Source of the DNA: an uncultured Eubacteriales bacterium
GTDB taxonomy: Bacteria; Bacillota; Clostridia; Lachnospirales; Bianqueaceae
Direction of reading: 5' to 3'
DNA length: 30,037 nucleotides
Assembly: GCA_902493345.1 (NCBI GenBank)
Contig: CABUPM010000014.1
Span: 1-30,037, forward strand
The position numbers were made by a program, and so were the translations under genes. How positions within the stretch are numbered: position 1 is the first letter of the stretch; each line of letters begins with the position of its first letter. Below the pieces are notes generated by a model. It had not been told where the DNA came from. It made no database searches and worked only from the letters and a program-made list of their open reading frames with translations. Below, one piece after another: positions 7,581-15,288 of this stretch.

Positions 7581-8768
7581 ATGGCTAAGGTTAAATTTGA
7601 AAGAACCAAACCCCATATTAACATCGGTACTATTGGTCACGTTGACCATGGTAAGACTACTCTGACCGCTGCAATTACCAAGACTCTGCATGAGAGACTG
7701 GGTACCGGCGAGACCGTTGCCTTCGATAAGATCGATAAGGCTCCGGAAGAGAGAGAGCGTGGAATCACCATTTCTACTTCTCACGTTGAGTATGAGACCG
7801 AGAAGCGTCATTATGCTCATGTTGACTGCCCGGGACATGCTGACTATGTAAAGAACATGATCACTGGTGCTGCTCAGATGGATGGCGCTATCCTGGTAGT
7901 AGCTGCTACCGATGGCCCGATGGCTCAGACTCGTGAGCACATCCTGCTGTCCCGTCAGGTAGGCGTTCCTTACATCGTAGTATTCCTGAACAAGTGCGAT
8001 ATGGTAGACGACGAAGAGCTGCTGGAGCTGGTTGAGATGGAAGTTACCGAAGCTCTGGAAGAGTATGGATTCGAGGGCTGCCCGATCGTTCGTGGTTCTG
8101 CTCTGATGGCTCTGCAGGATCCGTTCAGCGAGTGGGGCGACAAGATCCTTGAGCTGATGAACACTGTAGACGAGTATATCCCGGCTCCTGAGCGTGACGC
8201 TGATAAGCCGTTCCTGATGCCTGTTGAGGACGTATTCTCCATCACTGGTCGTGGTACTGTTGCTACCGGCCGTGTTGAGCGTGGTATCCTGAAGCTGAAC
8301 GACTCCGTTGAGCGTGTAGGTCTGCACGGTGAGACCAAGTCCTATGTTGTTACCGGTATCGAGATGTTCCACAAGCTGCTGGATGAGGCTCAGGCTGGTG
8401 ATAACATCGGTGCTCTGCTGCGTGGTGTTCAGAGAAACGAAATCGAAAGAGGACAGGTTCTGGCTAAGCCCGGTACCGTAACTCCTCACCATAAGATTAA
8501 GGGTCAGGTATACGTTCTGAAAAAGGAAGAAGGCGGACGTCATACTCCGTTCCTGACCAACTATCGTCCTCAGTTCTATTTCAGAACAACTGACGTTACG
8601 GGTGTTATCACTCTGCCGGAAGGCGTTGAGATGTGCATGCCTGGCGATCACGTTGAGATGACGATCGATCTGATCTACCCGGTAGCTATGGAGAAGGGTC
8701 TGCGTTTCGCTATCCGTGAGGGTGGCCGTACCGTAGGTTCCGGTTCCGTTACCGAGATCATCGAGTAA
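7581..8768 (+). CDS. tuf: Elongation factor Tu
   Basis: EF-Tu delivers aminoacyl-tRNA to the ribosome as a GTP complex. The product is 395 residues, the family length. It starts at ATG 7581, eight bases after TAGGAGG. GTPase motifs are GHVDHGKTT (residues 19-27), DCPGHADY and NKCD. The effector region (ERERGITI) and domains II and III (for example VFSITGRGTVATGRVERG and RPQFYFRTTDVTG) are intact. Codon use is strongly biased, as expected for the most abundant protein. It has its own promoter and a strong terminator, so it can be a separate transcription unit at the end of the str operon. Confidence 0.98.
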   Translation: MAKVKFERTKPHINIGTIGHVDHGKTTLTAAITKTLHERLGTGETVAFDKIDKAPEERERGITISTSHVEYETEKRHYAHVDCPGHADYVKNMITGAAQMDGAILVVAATDGPMAQTREHILLSRQVGVPYIVVFLNKCDMVDDEELLELVEMEVTEALEEYGFEGCPIVRGSALMALQDPFSEWGDKILELMNTVDEYIPAPERDADKPFLMPVEDVFSITGRGTVATGRVERGILKLNDSVERVGLHGETKSYVVTGIEMFHKLLDEAQAGDNIGALLRGVQRNEIERGQVLAKPGTVTPHHKIKGQVYVLKKEEGGRHTPFLTNYRPQFYFRTTDVTGVITLPEGVEMCMPGDHVEMTIDLIYPVAMEKGLRFAIREGGRTVGSGSVTEIIE

Positions 8769-8783
8769 TTTCTGATAAGATTT

Positions 8784-8813
8784 AAGCCTCTGCCTTCGGG
8801 CAGAGGCTTTTTT
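8784..8813 (+). terminator. Rho-independent terminator of tuf
   Basis: A perfect 11-bp stem (8784-8794 with 8799-8809) closes a TTCG tetraloop and is followed by a six-T run (8808-8813). Confidence 0.95.
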
Positions 8814-8845
8814 GTATATCGTTGATGAACAAAGTGCAAAAATAC

Positions 8846-8874
8846 TTGATTTTTCCTATAAAATATGATATTCT
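8846..8874 (+). promoter_or_regulatory. Promoter of the foldase gene
   Basis: TTGATT (8846-8851) and TATTCT (8869-8874) are spaced 17 bases apart, with a TGA extended -10 element (8866-8868) just before the -10 hexamer. Confidence 0.7.
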
Positions 8875-8926
8875 CATAGAGATCGGCCGCGTATCTGCGG
8901 CAATAGGTTGGAGAGGATGAAAGAGT

Positions 8927-10468
8927 ATGAGCGAAGAACAGGATAAGTTTGAAAAACGCCGTAAAGAGGCGGAGAAGAGAAAGAAAAAGCTGCAGAAGAT
9001 GCAGAATTCCAAGGTTAAGCCCGGGACCAAGAGAGCGCTGGGGATCGCCGGCGGTTCGATCCTGGCCATTTTGCTGGTAGCCGTGATTGTCGTTGCCAAT
9101 GCGGGCTTTACCAGACGGATGGTAACGGCTTTGGAAGTGGGAGATCAGAAGGTTAGCTCTGCGGAATTCAGCTATTATTATGTACAGCAGGCTCTGAGTA
9201 CCTATAACATGTATTATCAGTACACGGGCGGTTCTTATATTCCGTTTGATACGGGCAAGTCTTTGAATAAGCAGAAGTATTCCGACACCCAGACATGGGA
9301 AGATTACTTTGTAGAGTCAGCGGTTACCGCGGTACAGAATATCAAGACTTTGGTGCTGGCGGCGCAGGCAGAAGGATTTACACTGTCTGAGAGCGGTAAG
9401 GCGGCGGTCGAGAGTACGATGACCAGTCTTGCGACCCAGGCGACGCAGCAGAAGGTTTCGCTGGATCGTTATCTGACGGCGATCTATGGCGTCGGGATGA
9501 ATGAAAACCTGATGCGCTCCATTCAGCTGGATTATCAGCTGGCGATGGAGTATGAGGATGACCTGAAGGCGCGTCCGGAGTACACGACGGATGAATTGGA
9601 AGACTATTACCAGAACACGGTAAAGGATACGTATACGTATGTGGATATCCGTTATATGTCCTTTAATAAGGTAGAAGCGACAGATTCTACCGAGGGCAAG
9701 ACGGTAGAGCAGGCCAAGGCAGAAGCGGAAGAGTTCATTGATGGAATCATCAGCGAAGAGAAATATTCCGAACGCGTAATCGAGGTTAAGACCGAGAACG
9801 CCAAGAAGTCAGATGATTATGATCCGACCAAGGAGATCACGGATAATAGCAAGCGTACAGCGGTAAGCGCCGGCACGCTGAAGAGTCTGGATGCCAATCT
9901 GGGAGAATGGGCCTTTGCGGATGGCAGGGCAGCCGGAGATGTTGCGGTGGTTGAGAACAGTTCCGGTACAGGATATTTTGCTGTATACATGGTGACACCG
10001 GCTTATCGGTATGATTATCATACGATGGATGTCCGTCAGATCTATGTGAAGGTTGAGGACACTTCCGATGAGGAAGAGATGGCGACGGCTAAGAAGCGTG
10101 CCGAGGACCTGCTGGCACAGTGGAAGAGCGGAGCCGCGACAGAGGACAGCTTCGCGGAATTGGCCAATCAGGAGTCGGATCTGAAGTCGGACGGCGGATT
10201 GGCTCAGCGGGTAACCAAGACGGATGACGCAGTCGGACAGTGGATCTTTGATTCCAGTCGCAAGCCGGGCGATACAGCTGTAGTAGAGTCCACCGCCGGA
10301 TATCATGTTCTGTATATGGTAGGCGAGGATCAGGCATACTGGGAGATTCAGGTAGAGGCAGCAAAGCGCAATGCGGATTACAACGAAACCTATCAGGCAC
10401 TGCAGGATCAGTATGGGACGGTAGTGCGTCATGATTTTGGAATCGCTCTGAAGTCCAAGCCATTCTGA
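8927..10468 (+). CDS. Membrane-anchored SurA/PrsA-type peptidylprolyl isomerase (foldase)
   Basis: This is a predicted extracytoplasmic folding factor of 513 residues with parvulin-type peptidyl-prolyl isomerase domains. Residues 1-35 are a Lys/Glu-rich cytoplasmic, probably coiled-coil, segment. One membrane span is at about residues 38-60 (GGSILAILLVAVIVVANAG). There is no lipobox Cys, so unlike Bacillus PrsA it is an N-terminally anchored protein rather than a lipoprotein. A SurA-N-like helical region follows. The C-terminal part has the parvulin pattern VRQIYVKVE, a FAELAN...SDGG block and the closing TAGYHVLYMV. A preceding AFADGRAAGDVAVVE segment looks like a second, degenerate parvulin domain. 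GGAGAGG precedes ATG 8927 by ten bases. It is flanked by its own promoter and terminator, so probably monocistronic. The family is clear; the exact gene name is not. Confidence 0.85.
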   Translation: MSEEQDKFEKRRKEAEKRKKKLQKMQNSKVKPGTKRALGIAGGSILAILLVAVIVVANAGFTRRMVTALEVGDQKVSSAEFSYYYVQQALSTYNMYYQYTGGSYIPFDTGKSLNKQKYSDTQTWEDYFVESAVTAVQNIKTLVLAAQAEGFTLSESGKAAVESTMTSLATQATQQKVSLDRYLTAIYGVGMNENLMRSIQLDYQLAMEYEDDLKARPEYTTDELEDYYQNTVKDTYTYVDIRYMSFNKVEATDSTEGKTVEQAKAEAEEFIDGIISEEKYSERVIEVKTENAKKSDDYDPTKEITDNSKRTAVSAGTLKSLDANLGEWAFADGRAAGDVAVVENSSGTGYFAVYMVTPAYRYDYHTMDVRQIYVKVEDTSDEEEMATAKKRAEDLLAQWKSGAATEDSFAELANQESDLKSDGGLAQRVTKTDDAVGQWIFDSSRKPGDTAVVESTAGYHVLYMVGEDQAYWEIQVEAAKRNADYNETYQALQDQYGTVVRHDFGIALKSKPF

Positions 10469-10482
10469 TAAGAAAAGACGAT

Positions 10483-10516
10483 AAAACCGTCCGGAGTCAT
10501 TCCGGACGGTTTTTTT
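10483..10516 (+). terminator. Rho-independent terminator after the foldase gene
   Basis: A perfect 13-bp stem (10483-10495 with 10501-10513) with a five-base loop runs into a seven-T tract ending at 10516. It lies only 15 bases before the next start codon. Confidence 0.93.
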
Positions 10517-10530
10517 AGGAGGAGAAGAAA

Positions 10531-11754
10531 GTGCGGGTTCTGGGGATCATAAGTGAGTATAATCCATTGCATAATGGGCATGTATATCAGATGAACGAAG
10601 CGAGGAAGCAAAGCGGCGCGGATGCGCTGGTATGCGTTATGAGCGGCAATTATGTGCAGCGGGGAGAAGCGGCGGTGGCGGATAAATGGCTACGGGCCCG
10701 GATGGCCCTTGCCTCCGGCGCGGACCTCGTGGTGGAGATTCCGACACTGTTTGCCATGAGTGGCGCACAAAGCTTTGCGCGGGCAGGAGTGCGTTTGGCC
10801 CTCGCCTCCGGAATCGACATCCTCTCTTTTGGATGCGAGACAGCAGATCTTCCGTTATTAAGGCTCCTGGCGGATTTTTTAGCGAAAGAACCTGAGGAGT
10901 ATAAATTGCTTCTCCGTGCAGGGTTAGCACAGGGCAAAGGCTTTGCGGCATCCAGAGAAGAAGCAGTAAAGGAGCTTCTGGGAGACAGGGCGGCAGAGGC
11001 ACTGGAGCAGCCGGGAGTCATCCTGGGGGTGGAGTATCTGATGGCATTGCAAAAGTACGGAGCGGAAAAAACAGAAATATGTCTGGTGCAAAGGATTGGA
11101 ACCGCTCATGGGGAGGAGAACGCCGAAGGAGAATATATTTCGGCATCGGCCATTCGTAGGAGACTGCGGGCGGGCCTTCCCTATGAAGAAGCGATGCCGC
11201 AATCTTCAGTACAGCTATGGCGGCAAGGAGCGATGCCGGATCCATCTGCTTTTACCAAACCATTTTATTGGAAGCTGACGGAAAAGGGGGAGCGCGTCTT
11301 GGCGGAGACGCCAGAGATCGGTGAGGGCCTGGAGAACCGAATTGTGCGATGCGCGAAACGGTATTGCTCTATGGAGGAGTTGGTGCAGGAGGTGTCCTGC
11401 AAACGGTATCCGGCGGCGAGAATTCGGCGAGGGCTTATGAATTTTTGCTTAGGCATTACCGAAGAGACGCGCCGTAGAGTCGGCTGGGAAAATGGACCGT
11501 CGTATTTGCGGGTATTGGGAATCGGCCCGCGGGGGGAGGAGTTACTCAAGCGTATCCGGGAAAAAGCGGAGCTGCCGATTTTGACACAGCCTGCAGGAGA
11601 GCTGACCAGCCTTTCCGGGCAGGCGCAGGAACTCTTCCGGGAGGAAACGCGATATACAGATTATTATACACTTGCTATGCCGGGGGGAATGTGGCATGGC
11701 AGTGGTCGGGAGTATCGTGAAAAAATATTGAAAAATAAAGAAAACAAGAGATAA
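10531..11754 (+). CDS. tmcAL: tRNA(Met) cytidine acetate ligase
   Basis: TmcAL (formerly YlbM) uses ATP and acetate to make N4-acetylcytidine at the wobble base of elongator tRNA-Met in the cytoplasm. The 407-residue product starts at GTG 10531, after AGGAGGAG at 10517-10524. The nucleotidyltransferase-like N-terminus carries GIISEYNPLHNGH with the HNGH motif at residues 14-17, then VMSGNYVQRGE (residues 36-46), both diagnostic. ISASAIRRRL lies in the middle, and the C-terminal helical domain is present. The start is immediately after the strong terminator of the foldase gene, so expression depends on read-through or on a promoter inside that gene that I cannot see. Its last codons lie in a tandem 20-base duplication. 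Confidence 0.93.
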   Translation: MRVLGIISEYNPLHNGHVYQMNEARKQSGADALVCVMSGNYVQRGEAAVADKWLRARMALASGADLVVEIPTLFAMSGAQSFARAGVRLALASGIDILSFGCETADLPLLRLLADFLAKEPEEYKLLLRAGLAQGKGFAASREEAVKELLGDRAAEALEQPGVILGVEYLMALQKYGAEKTEICLVQRIGTAHGEENAEGEYISASAIRRRLRAGLPYEEAMPQSSVQLWRQGAMPDPSAFTKPFYWKLTEKGERVLAETPEIGEGLENRIVRCAKRYCSMEELVQEVSCKRYPAARIRRGLMNFCLGITEETRRRVGWENGPSYLRVLGIGPRGEELLKRIREKAELPILTQPAGELTSLSGQAQELFREETRYTDYYTLAMPGGMWHGSGREYREKILKNKENKR

Positions 11755-11776
11755 TAAAAGAAAACAAGAGATATCT
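11737..11776 (+). repeat. Tandem 20-base duplication over the tmcAL stop codon
   Basis: AAAGAAAACAAGAGATA occurs at 11737-11753 and again at 11757-11773, a 20-base period. The first copy encodes the last residues and the stop of tmcAL; the second is non-coding. It looks like replication slippage. Confidence 0.85.
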
Positions 11777-11810
11777 GAAGAAAAACGCTGATAATTCGAT
11801 GAAACAGAAG

Positions 11811-11839
11811 TTGCCTATATAGGGCGAAATGAGTAAACT
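11811..11839 (+). promoter_or_regulatory. Promoter of groES-groEL
   Basis: TTGCCT (11811-11816) and TAAACT (11834-11839) are spaced 17 bases apart, immediately before the CIRCE operator. The hexamers are imperfect; position relative to CIRCE supports the call. Confidence 0.6.
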
Positions 11840-11847
11840 ATACACTG

Positions 11848-11874
11848 TTAGCACTCGATAGAGCGGAGTGCTAA
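11848..11874 (+). promoter_or_regulatory. CIRCE operator (HrcA binding site)
   Basis: TTAGCACTC (11848-11856), nine bases, then GAGTGCTAA (11866-11874) is an exact match to the CIRCE consensus bound by the heat-shock repressor HrcA. It overlaps the expected transcription start of groES-groEL. No hrcA gene is in the window. Confidence 0.98.
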
Positions 11875-11939
11875 CAGAGAAAAACGAATTTATGCGAAGA
11901 ACCGGCAAAATGGTGGAGCATTTGAGGAGGTTAATGATT

Positions 11940-12227
11940 ATGAAGTTAGTACCTTTGGGCGATAAGATCGTCGTAAAGCAGTTAGAAGCTATGGAAACTA
12001 CAAAGGGTGGAATCATCCTGACGACCCAGTCTCAGGAGAAGCCGCAGGAAGCGGAAGTTATCGCGGTAGGCCCCGGTGGAATCGTTGACGGCAAGGAAGT
12101 CAAGATGGAAGTCAAGGCCGGAGACAAGGTAATTTACTCCAAGTATGCTGGCACGACTGTAAAGCTGGATGGCGAAGAGTATATTATTGTAAAGCAGAAT
12201 GATATTCTGGCTATTGTAGAAGATTAA
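11940..12227 (+). CDS. groES: Co-chaperonin GroES
   Basis: GroES is the heptameric lid of the GroEL folding chamber in the cytoplasm. The 95-residue protein begins MKLVPLGDKIVVKQ. ATG 11940 lies nine bases after GAGGAGG (11924-11930), whereas the in-frame ATG at 11934 is too close to that site. The mobile loop (ETTKGGIILTTQSQEKPQ, about residues 17-34) contains the Ile-Ile-Leu GroEL contact. It is the first gene of a CIRCE-controlled heat-shock operon, and its stop codon overlaps the ribosome binding site of groEL. Confidence 0.97.
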   Translation: MKLVPLGDKIVVKQLEAMETTKGGIILTTQSQEKPQEAEVIAVGPGGIVDGKEVKMEVKAGDKVIYSKYAGTTVKLDGEEYIIVKQNDILAIVED

Positions 12228-12242
12228 GGAGGATGATGAATT

Positions 12243-13871
12243 ATGTCTAAGGATATTAAGCACGGAACCGAAGCAAGAAATGCACTGGAGAGAGGCGTCA
12301 ACCTTCTGGCGGATACCGTCAAGATCACGCTGGGTCCCAAGGGACGTAACGTTGTTCTGGATAAGAAGTATGGTACGCCGCTGATCACCAACGATGGTGT
12401 GACCATCGCTAAGGAGATTGAGCTGGAGGATCCGTTCGAGAACATGGGCGCGCAGCTTGTAAAGGAAGTTGCGACCAAGACCAACGATGCGGCTGGTGAC
12501 GGTACTACGACGGCAACCGTACTGGCTCAGGCTATGATTCAGGAAGGCATGAAGAATATCGCTGCCGGCGCTAACTCCATCATTCTGAGAAGAGGTATGC
12601 AGAAGGCGACCGAGGCCGCTGTAAAGTCGATCAAGGCGATCAGCACCCCGGTAAACGGAAAGAATCATATTGCTCAGGTAGCAGCGATTTCTGCCGGCGA
12701 TAAGGAAGTCGGCGCAATGGTTGCTGACGCAATGGAGCGTGTATCCAAGGACGGCGTTATTACGGTAGAAGAGTCCAAGACCATGAATACTGAGCTGGAT
12801 CTGGTAGAAGGCATGCAGTTTGACCGTGGTTATCTGTCCGCTTACATGGCGACCGATATGGATAAGATGGAAGCGGTACTGGACAATCCGTATATCCTGA
12901 TTACCGATAAGAAGATCAGCAATATTCAGGAGATTCTGCCGGTTCTGGAGCAGATTGTACAGCAGGGCGGCCGTCTGCTGATCATTGCAGAGGATGTAGA
13001 AGGAGAGGCATTGGCGACACTGGTGGTCAACAAGCTGCGTGGTACCTTTAATTGTGTGGCGGTTAAGGCTCCTGGATTTGGCGATCGCAGAAAGGCAATG
13101 CTGGAGGATATCGCGGTTCTGACCGGTGGTACTGTAATTTCTCAGGAAGTTGGTCTGGAGCTGAAGGAAGCGACCATGGATATGCTTGGCCGTGCTAAGA
13201 CTGTTAAGGTTCAGAAGGAGAACACCATCATCGTAGACGGTATGGGCGATCCGAATGCCATCAAGGCTCGTGTTGCTCAGATCAGAACACAGATCGGTGA
13301 GACGACTTCTGAGTTTGATAAGGAGAAGCTGCAGGAGCGTCTGGCGAAGCTGGCTGGCGGCGTAGCGGTAATCAAGGTCGGCGCTGCTTCTGAGGCAGAG
13401 ATGAAGGAAAAGAAGCTGCGTATGGAGGATGCTCTGGCAGCGACTCGCGCGGCAGTAGAAGAGGGTATCGTTTGCGGCGGCGGCAGCGCATACATCCATG
13501 CGATCAAGGCGACGCAGGAAGTAGCGGATTCTCTGAGCGGCGACGAGAAGACAGGTGCCAACATCATCGTTAAGGCACTGGAAGCTCCTCTGCGTCAGAT
13601 CGTAACCAACGCAGGTCTGGAAGGCTCTGTTGTTGTCAACAAGCTGAAGGAGTCCAAGGAAGGCACCGGTTTCAATGCTCTGACCGAAGAGTATGTGGAT
13701 ATGGTAGCAGAAGGCATCATCGATCCTGTTAAGGTTACAAGAAGCGCGCTGCAGAACGCAACATCGGTTGCTTCTACACTGCTGACGACCGAGGCTGTAG
13801 TAGCAGATCATCCGGCTCCGGAGCCGGCTATGCCCGCAGGAGCAGGCGCCGGCATGGGCGGAATGATGTAA
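12243..13871 (+). CDS. groEL: Chaperonin GroEL
   Basis: GroEL is the 60-kDa tetradecameric ATP-dependent chaperonin. The product is 542 residues, a usual length. It follows groES by 15 bases, with AAGGAGG at 12226-12232. The nucleotide-binding region TLGPKGRNV and catalytic NDAAGDGTTTATVLA are intact, as is the later RMEDALAATRAAVEEGIV block with its Asp. The C-terminus is the flexible Gly-Met tail (GAGMGGMM) that projects into the cavity. It is regulated with groES through CIRCE/HrcA and ends at a terminator at 13890. Confidence 0.98.
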   Translation: MSKDIKHGTEARNALERGVNLLADTVKITLGPKGRNVVLDKKYGTPLITNDGVTIAKEIELEDPFENMGAQLVKEVATKTNDAAGDGTTTATVLAQAMIQEGMKNIAAGANSIILRRGMQKATEAAVKSIKAISTPVNGKNHIAQVAAISAGDKEVGAMVADAMERVSKDGVITVEESKTMNTELDLVEGMQFDRGYLSAYMATDMDKMEAVLDNPYILITDKKISNIQEILPVLEQIVQQGGRLLIIAEDVEGEALATLVVNKLRGTFNCVAVKAPGFGDRRKAMLEDIAVLTGGTVISQEVGLELKEATMDMLGRAKTVKVQKENTIIVDGMGDPNAIKARVAQIRTQIGETTSEFDKEKLQERLAKLAGGVAVIKVGAASEAEMKEKKLRMEDALAATRAAVEEGIVCGGGSAYIHAIKATQEVADSLSGDEKTGANIIVKALEAPLRQIVTNAGLEGSVVVNKLKESKEGTGFNALTEEYVDMVAEGIIDPVKVTRSALQNATSVASTLLTTEAVVADHPAPEPAMPAGAGAGMGGMM

Positions 13872-13889
13872 TAGTTAGTTGAATCATTG

Positions 13890-13925
13890 ACAGCCACAGC
13901 ATCTTGTTTTGCTGTGGCTGTTTTT
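13890..13925 (+). terminator. Rho-independent terminator of groES-groEL
   Basis: ACAGCCACAGC (13890-13900) pairs perfectly with GCTGTGGCTGT (13911-13921), extended by one A-T pair at the loop. A five-T run at 13921-13925 follows. Confidence 0.92.
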
Positions 13926-13945
13926 ATATGAAAGGAGACAATGTT

Positions 13946-14440
13946 ATGCCACTGCGTAAAGAATTGGAAAGGCTGCCGGAGGAATGCTGGCAGAATGAAC
14001 GCGTAAAGATCAAGCCGATCCTGACACAGGAGGATTTAATCTACGCTACCTATGGCTGTCAACTGATTGCAGAGCAGCAGGAACTTGTCAATCCTGCATG
14101 GTTTTCGATCGGCAGAGCCTATGTGTGTAGGGAGGACAATTATCCTTGCATCATTTATAATGAAGCGGATAAACCCATCGGCTTTATTAGTTTACTTAGA
14201 TGGCTGGGCGGGGGAGAGGCCTATTCCTGGAGCTATTATATCGATACCCGATATCAGGGCAAGGGCTATGGCAAAAGCGCAGCACAGCTGGCAATCCGTA
14301 TCCTGAAAACGGTGGATCCCGAAAAGCAGATCAAATTATCGACAGAAACATTTAATACGACAGCGCAAGTTCTGTATCAGTCGTTGGGATTTCGAAAGCT
14401 GGATGAAATGGACGGCGATGATTTTGTGTTCGGATTATAA
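13946..14440 (+). CDS. GNAT family N-acetyltransferase
   Basis: This predicted acetyl-CoA dependent acetyltransferase has 164 residues. The start at ATG 13946 is eight bases after AAAGGAG (13931-13937); longer frames run through the groEL terminator. The acetyl-CoA binding motif A is YQGKGYGKSA at residues 103-112 after a beta strand (YSWSYYID). The C-terminal ETFNTTAQVLYQSLGFRKL block is the usual motif B end. The layout resembles polyamine acetyltransferases of the BltD/PaiA kind, but the substrate cannot be assigned. It is probably expressed alone or by read-through from groEL; no clear promoter was seen between the groEL terminator and its start. Confidence 0.85.
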   Translation: MPLRKELERLPEECWQNERVKIKPILTQEDLIYATYGCQLIAEQQELVNPAWFSIGRAYVCREDNYPCIIYNEADKPIGFISLLRWLGGGEAYSWSYYIDTRYQGKGYGKSAAQLAIRILKTVDPEKQIKLSTETFNTTAQVLYQSLGFRKLDEMDGDDFVFGL

Positions 14441-14446
14441 GAGGGG

Positions 14447-14476
14447 AGAGGATGGCTTTTGGTTATCCTCTTTTTT
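14447..14476 (+). terminator. Terminator after the GNAT gene
   Basis: AGAGGAT (14447-14453) pairs with ATCCTCT (14465-14471) around an 11-base loop, followed by six T (14471-14476). It faces the oppositely directed tRNA terminator. Confidence 0.7.
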
Positions 14477-14483
14477 ACAATTT

Positions 14484-14517
14484 AAAAATAAAAAAGCGAA
14501 CACAAAATGTGTTCGCT
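14484..14517 (-). terminator. Terminator of the tRNA-Glu/tRNA-Cys transcript
   Basis: AGCGAACACA (14495-14504) pairs perfectly with TGTGTTCGCT (14508-14517) around three bases. On the minus strand this 10-bp hairpin is followed by a T-rich run (complement of 14484-14495). Confidence 0.92.
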
Positions 14518-14519
14518 CA

Positions 14520-14590
14520 AGGCGTCACCCAGATTTGAACTGGGGGTTAAGGTGTTGCAGACCTCTGCCTTACCACTTGGCTATGACGCC
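14520..14590 (-). tRNA. tRNA-Cys (anticodon GCA)
   Basis: A full cloverleaf can be folded on the minus strand: acceptor GGCGTCA/TGACGCC, D stem GCC/GGC, anticodon loop CTGCAAC with GCA at the complement of 14556-14558, T arm CCCAG-TTCAAAT-CTGGG, and discriminator T. It is 71 bases long. CCA is not encoded and must be added after transcription. It lies three bases downstream of tRNA-Glu in the same transcript. Confidence 0.97.
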
Positions 14591-14593
14591 GGA

Positions 14594-14665
14594 TGACCCG
14601 TGGGAGAATCGAACTCCCGTTACCGCCGTGAAAGGGCGATGTCTTGACCGCTTGACCAACGGGCC
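14594..14665 (-). tRNA. tRNA-Glu (anticodon TTC)
   Basis: A cloverleaf folds on the minus strand: acceptor GGCCCGT/ACGGGTC with one G-U pair, anticodon stem CGCC/GGCG, loop CTTTCAC with TTC at the complement of 14630-14632, and T arm GGGAG-TTCGATT-CTCCC. The length is 72 bases with discriminator A and no encoded CCA. It is the first gene of a two-tRNA operon. Confidence 0.97.
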
Positions 14666-14692
14666 ATATGCCTCAGATCAGAGACGATATAT

Positions 14693-14721
14693 ATTCTATC
14701 ATTAGAATCAGGAAATGTCAA
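14693..14721 (-). promoter_or_regulatory. Promoter of the tRNA-Glu/tRNA-Cys operon
   Basis: On the minus strand TTGACA (complement of 14716-14721) and TAGAAT (complement of 14693-14698) are 17 bases apart, with TGA before the -10 box. It ends 27 bases upstream of the mature tRNA-Glu 5' end. Confidence 0.88.
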
Positions 14722-14768
14722 GCTTTTTTTCAAAAAAAGAAAAAAGAATTTCTAATTGCAATTTTCCC

Positions 14769-14797
14769 TTGATTTTTAGTTGTGTTCACTGTATAGT
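14769..14797 (+). promoter_or_regulatory. Promoter of the 127-residue protein gene
   Basis: TTGATT (14769-14774) and TATAGT (14792-14797) are exactly 17 bases apart. This promoter is divergent from the tRNA promoter, about 47 bases away. Confidence 0.75.
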
Positions 14798-14864
14798 ATA
14801 GTATGGGGATGAGATATTATGCATAATGATCCATGAGGGATGGATCGAATAAGGAGGACTGCGT

Positions 14865-15248
14865 ATGATTGATTTTTTTCGGCAGTGCTTTCAGCAATAT
14901 TTGAGTACTTACTCGGAAGAGATTGCAGAGGATGAGCATTTATTGAATCTCTTTGCGCCGTTGTATGGGCTGGCGAACGAACAGAGTTATGAGATCTGGA
15001 GAACATCCAATGATCTGCGGTATTATGAAGTTGGCTATCTGCTGCATTGTATGCTCCGCGATGAATCCCTCCCGCAGGAGCTGCATGACTTGGGAGATTC
15101 TCTGCTGGAACATGGATACGATGAGATTCCATCCATTGTGCCGTCGACAGAGGAGACGGTTCAGGGCCAGCTGAAACTGATTTATACAATGCTGACCAAA
15201 AACAGCAAGACACGGCCGGATTTGTTTCCGCCTAAAAACGAAGAATAA
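14865..15248 (+). CDS. Hypothetical protein, 127 residues
   Basis: I do not recognise this protein. It starts at ATG 14865, seven bases after a perfect AAGGAGG, and has its own promoter, so it is very likely a real gene. The product is acidic, without a signal peptide or membrane segment, and mostly predicted helical. It begins MIDFFRQCFQQYLSTY, contains an aromatic-rich ANEQSYEIWRTSNDLRYYEV middle section, and ends in a Lys/Pro-rich tail. Only two Cys are present (residues 8 and about 62) and no metal motif is visible. It lies immediately before clpB but has a separate promoter, with a weak hairpin after it. A soluble adaptor or regulatory role is only speculation from position. Confidence 0.75.
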   Translation: MIDFFRQCFQQYLSTYSEEIAEDEHLLNLFAPLYGLANEQSYEIWRTSNDLRYYEVGYLLHCMLRDESLPQELHDLGDSLLEHGYDEIPSIVPSTEETVQGQLKLIYTMLTKNSKTRPDLFPPKNEE

Positions 15249-15254
15249 CCTTGT

Positions 15255-15280
15255 ACCCTGCTTTTATGGCAGGGTATTCG
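15255..15280 (+). terminator. Possible weak terminator after the 127-residue protein gene
   Basis: TACCCTGC (15255-15262) pairs with GCAGGGTA (15270-15277) around seven bases. The following sequence TTCGT is a poor T tract, so termination efficiency is uncertain. Confidence 0.5.
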
Positions 15281-15288
15281 TATCTAGT

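Noticed and set aside
7575..8651. 358-codon open frame antisense to tuf
   Set aside because: A shadow of a highly biased gene; EF-Tu on the plus strand is unambiguous.
11737..11776. Start of a CRISPR or larger repeat array
   Set aside because: Only two copies, directly tandem without spacers; nothing CRISPR-like or transposase-like was seen anywhere in the window.
11982..13811. 609-codon open frame antisense to groES-groEL
   Set aside because: Same cause: strong codon bias of groEL leaves the opposite frame free of stops. It crosses two genuine genes and has no start signals.
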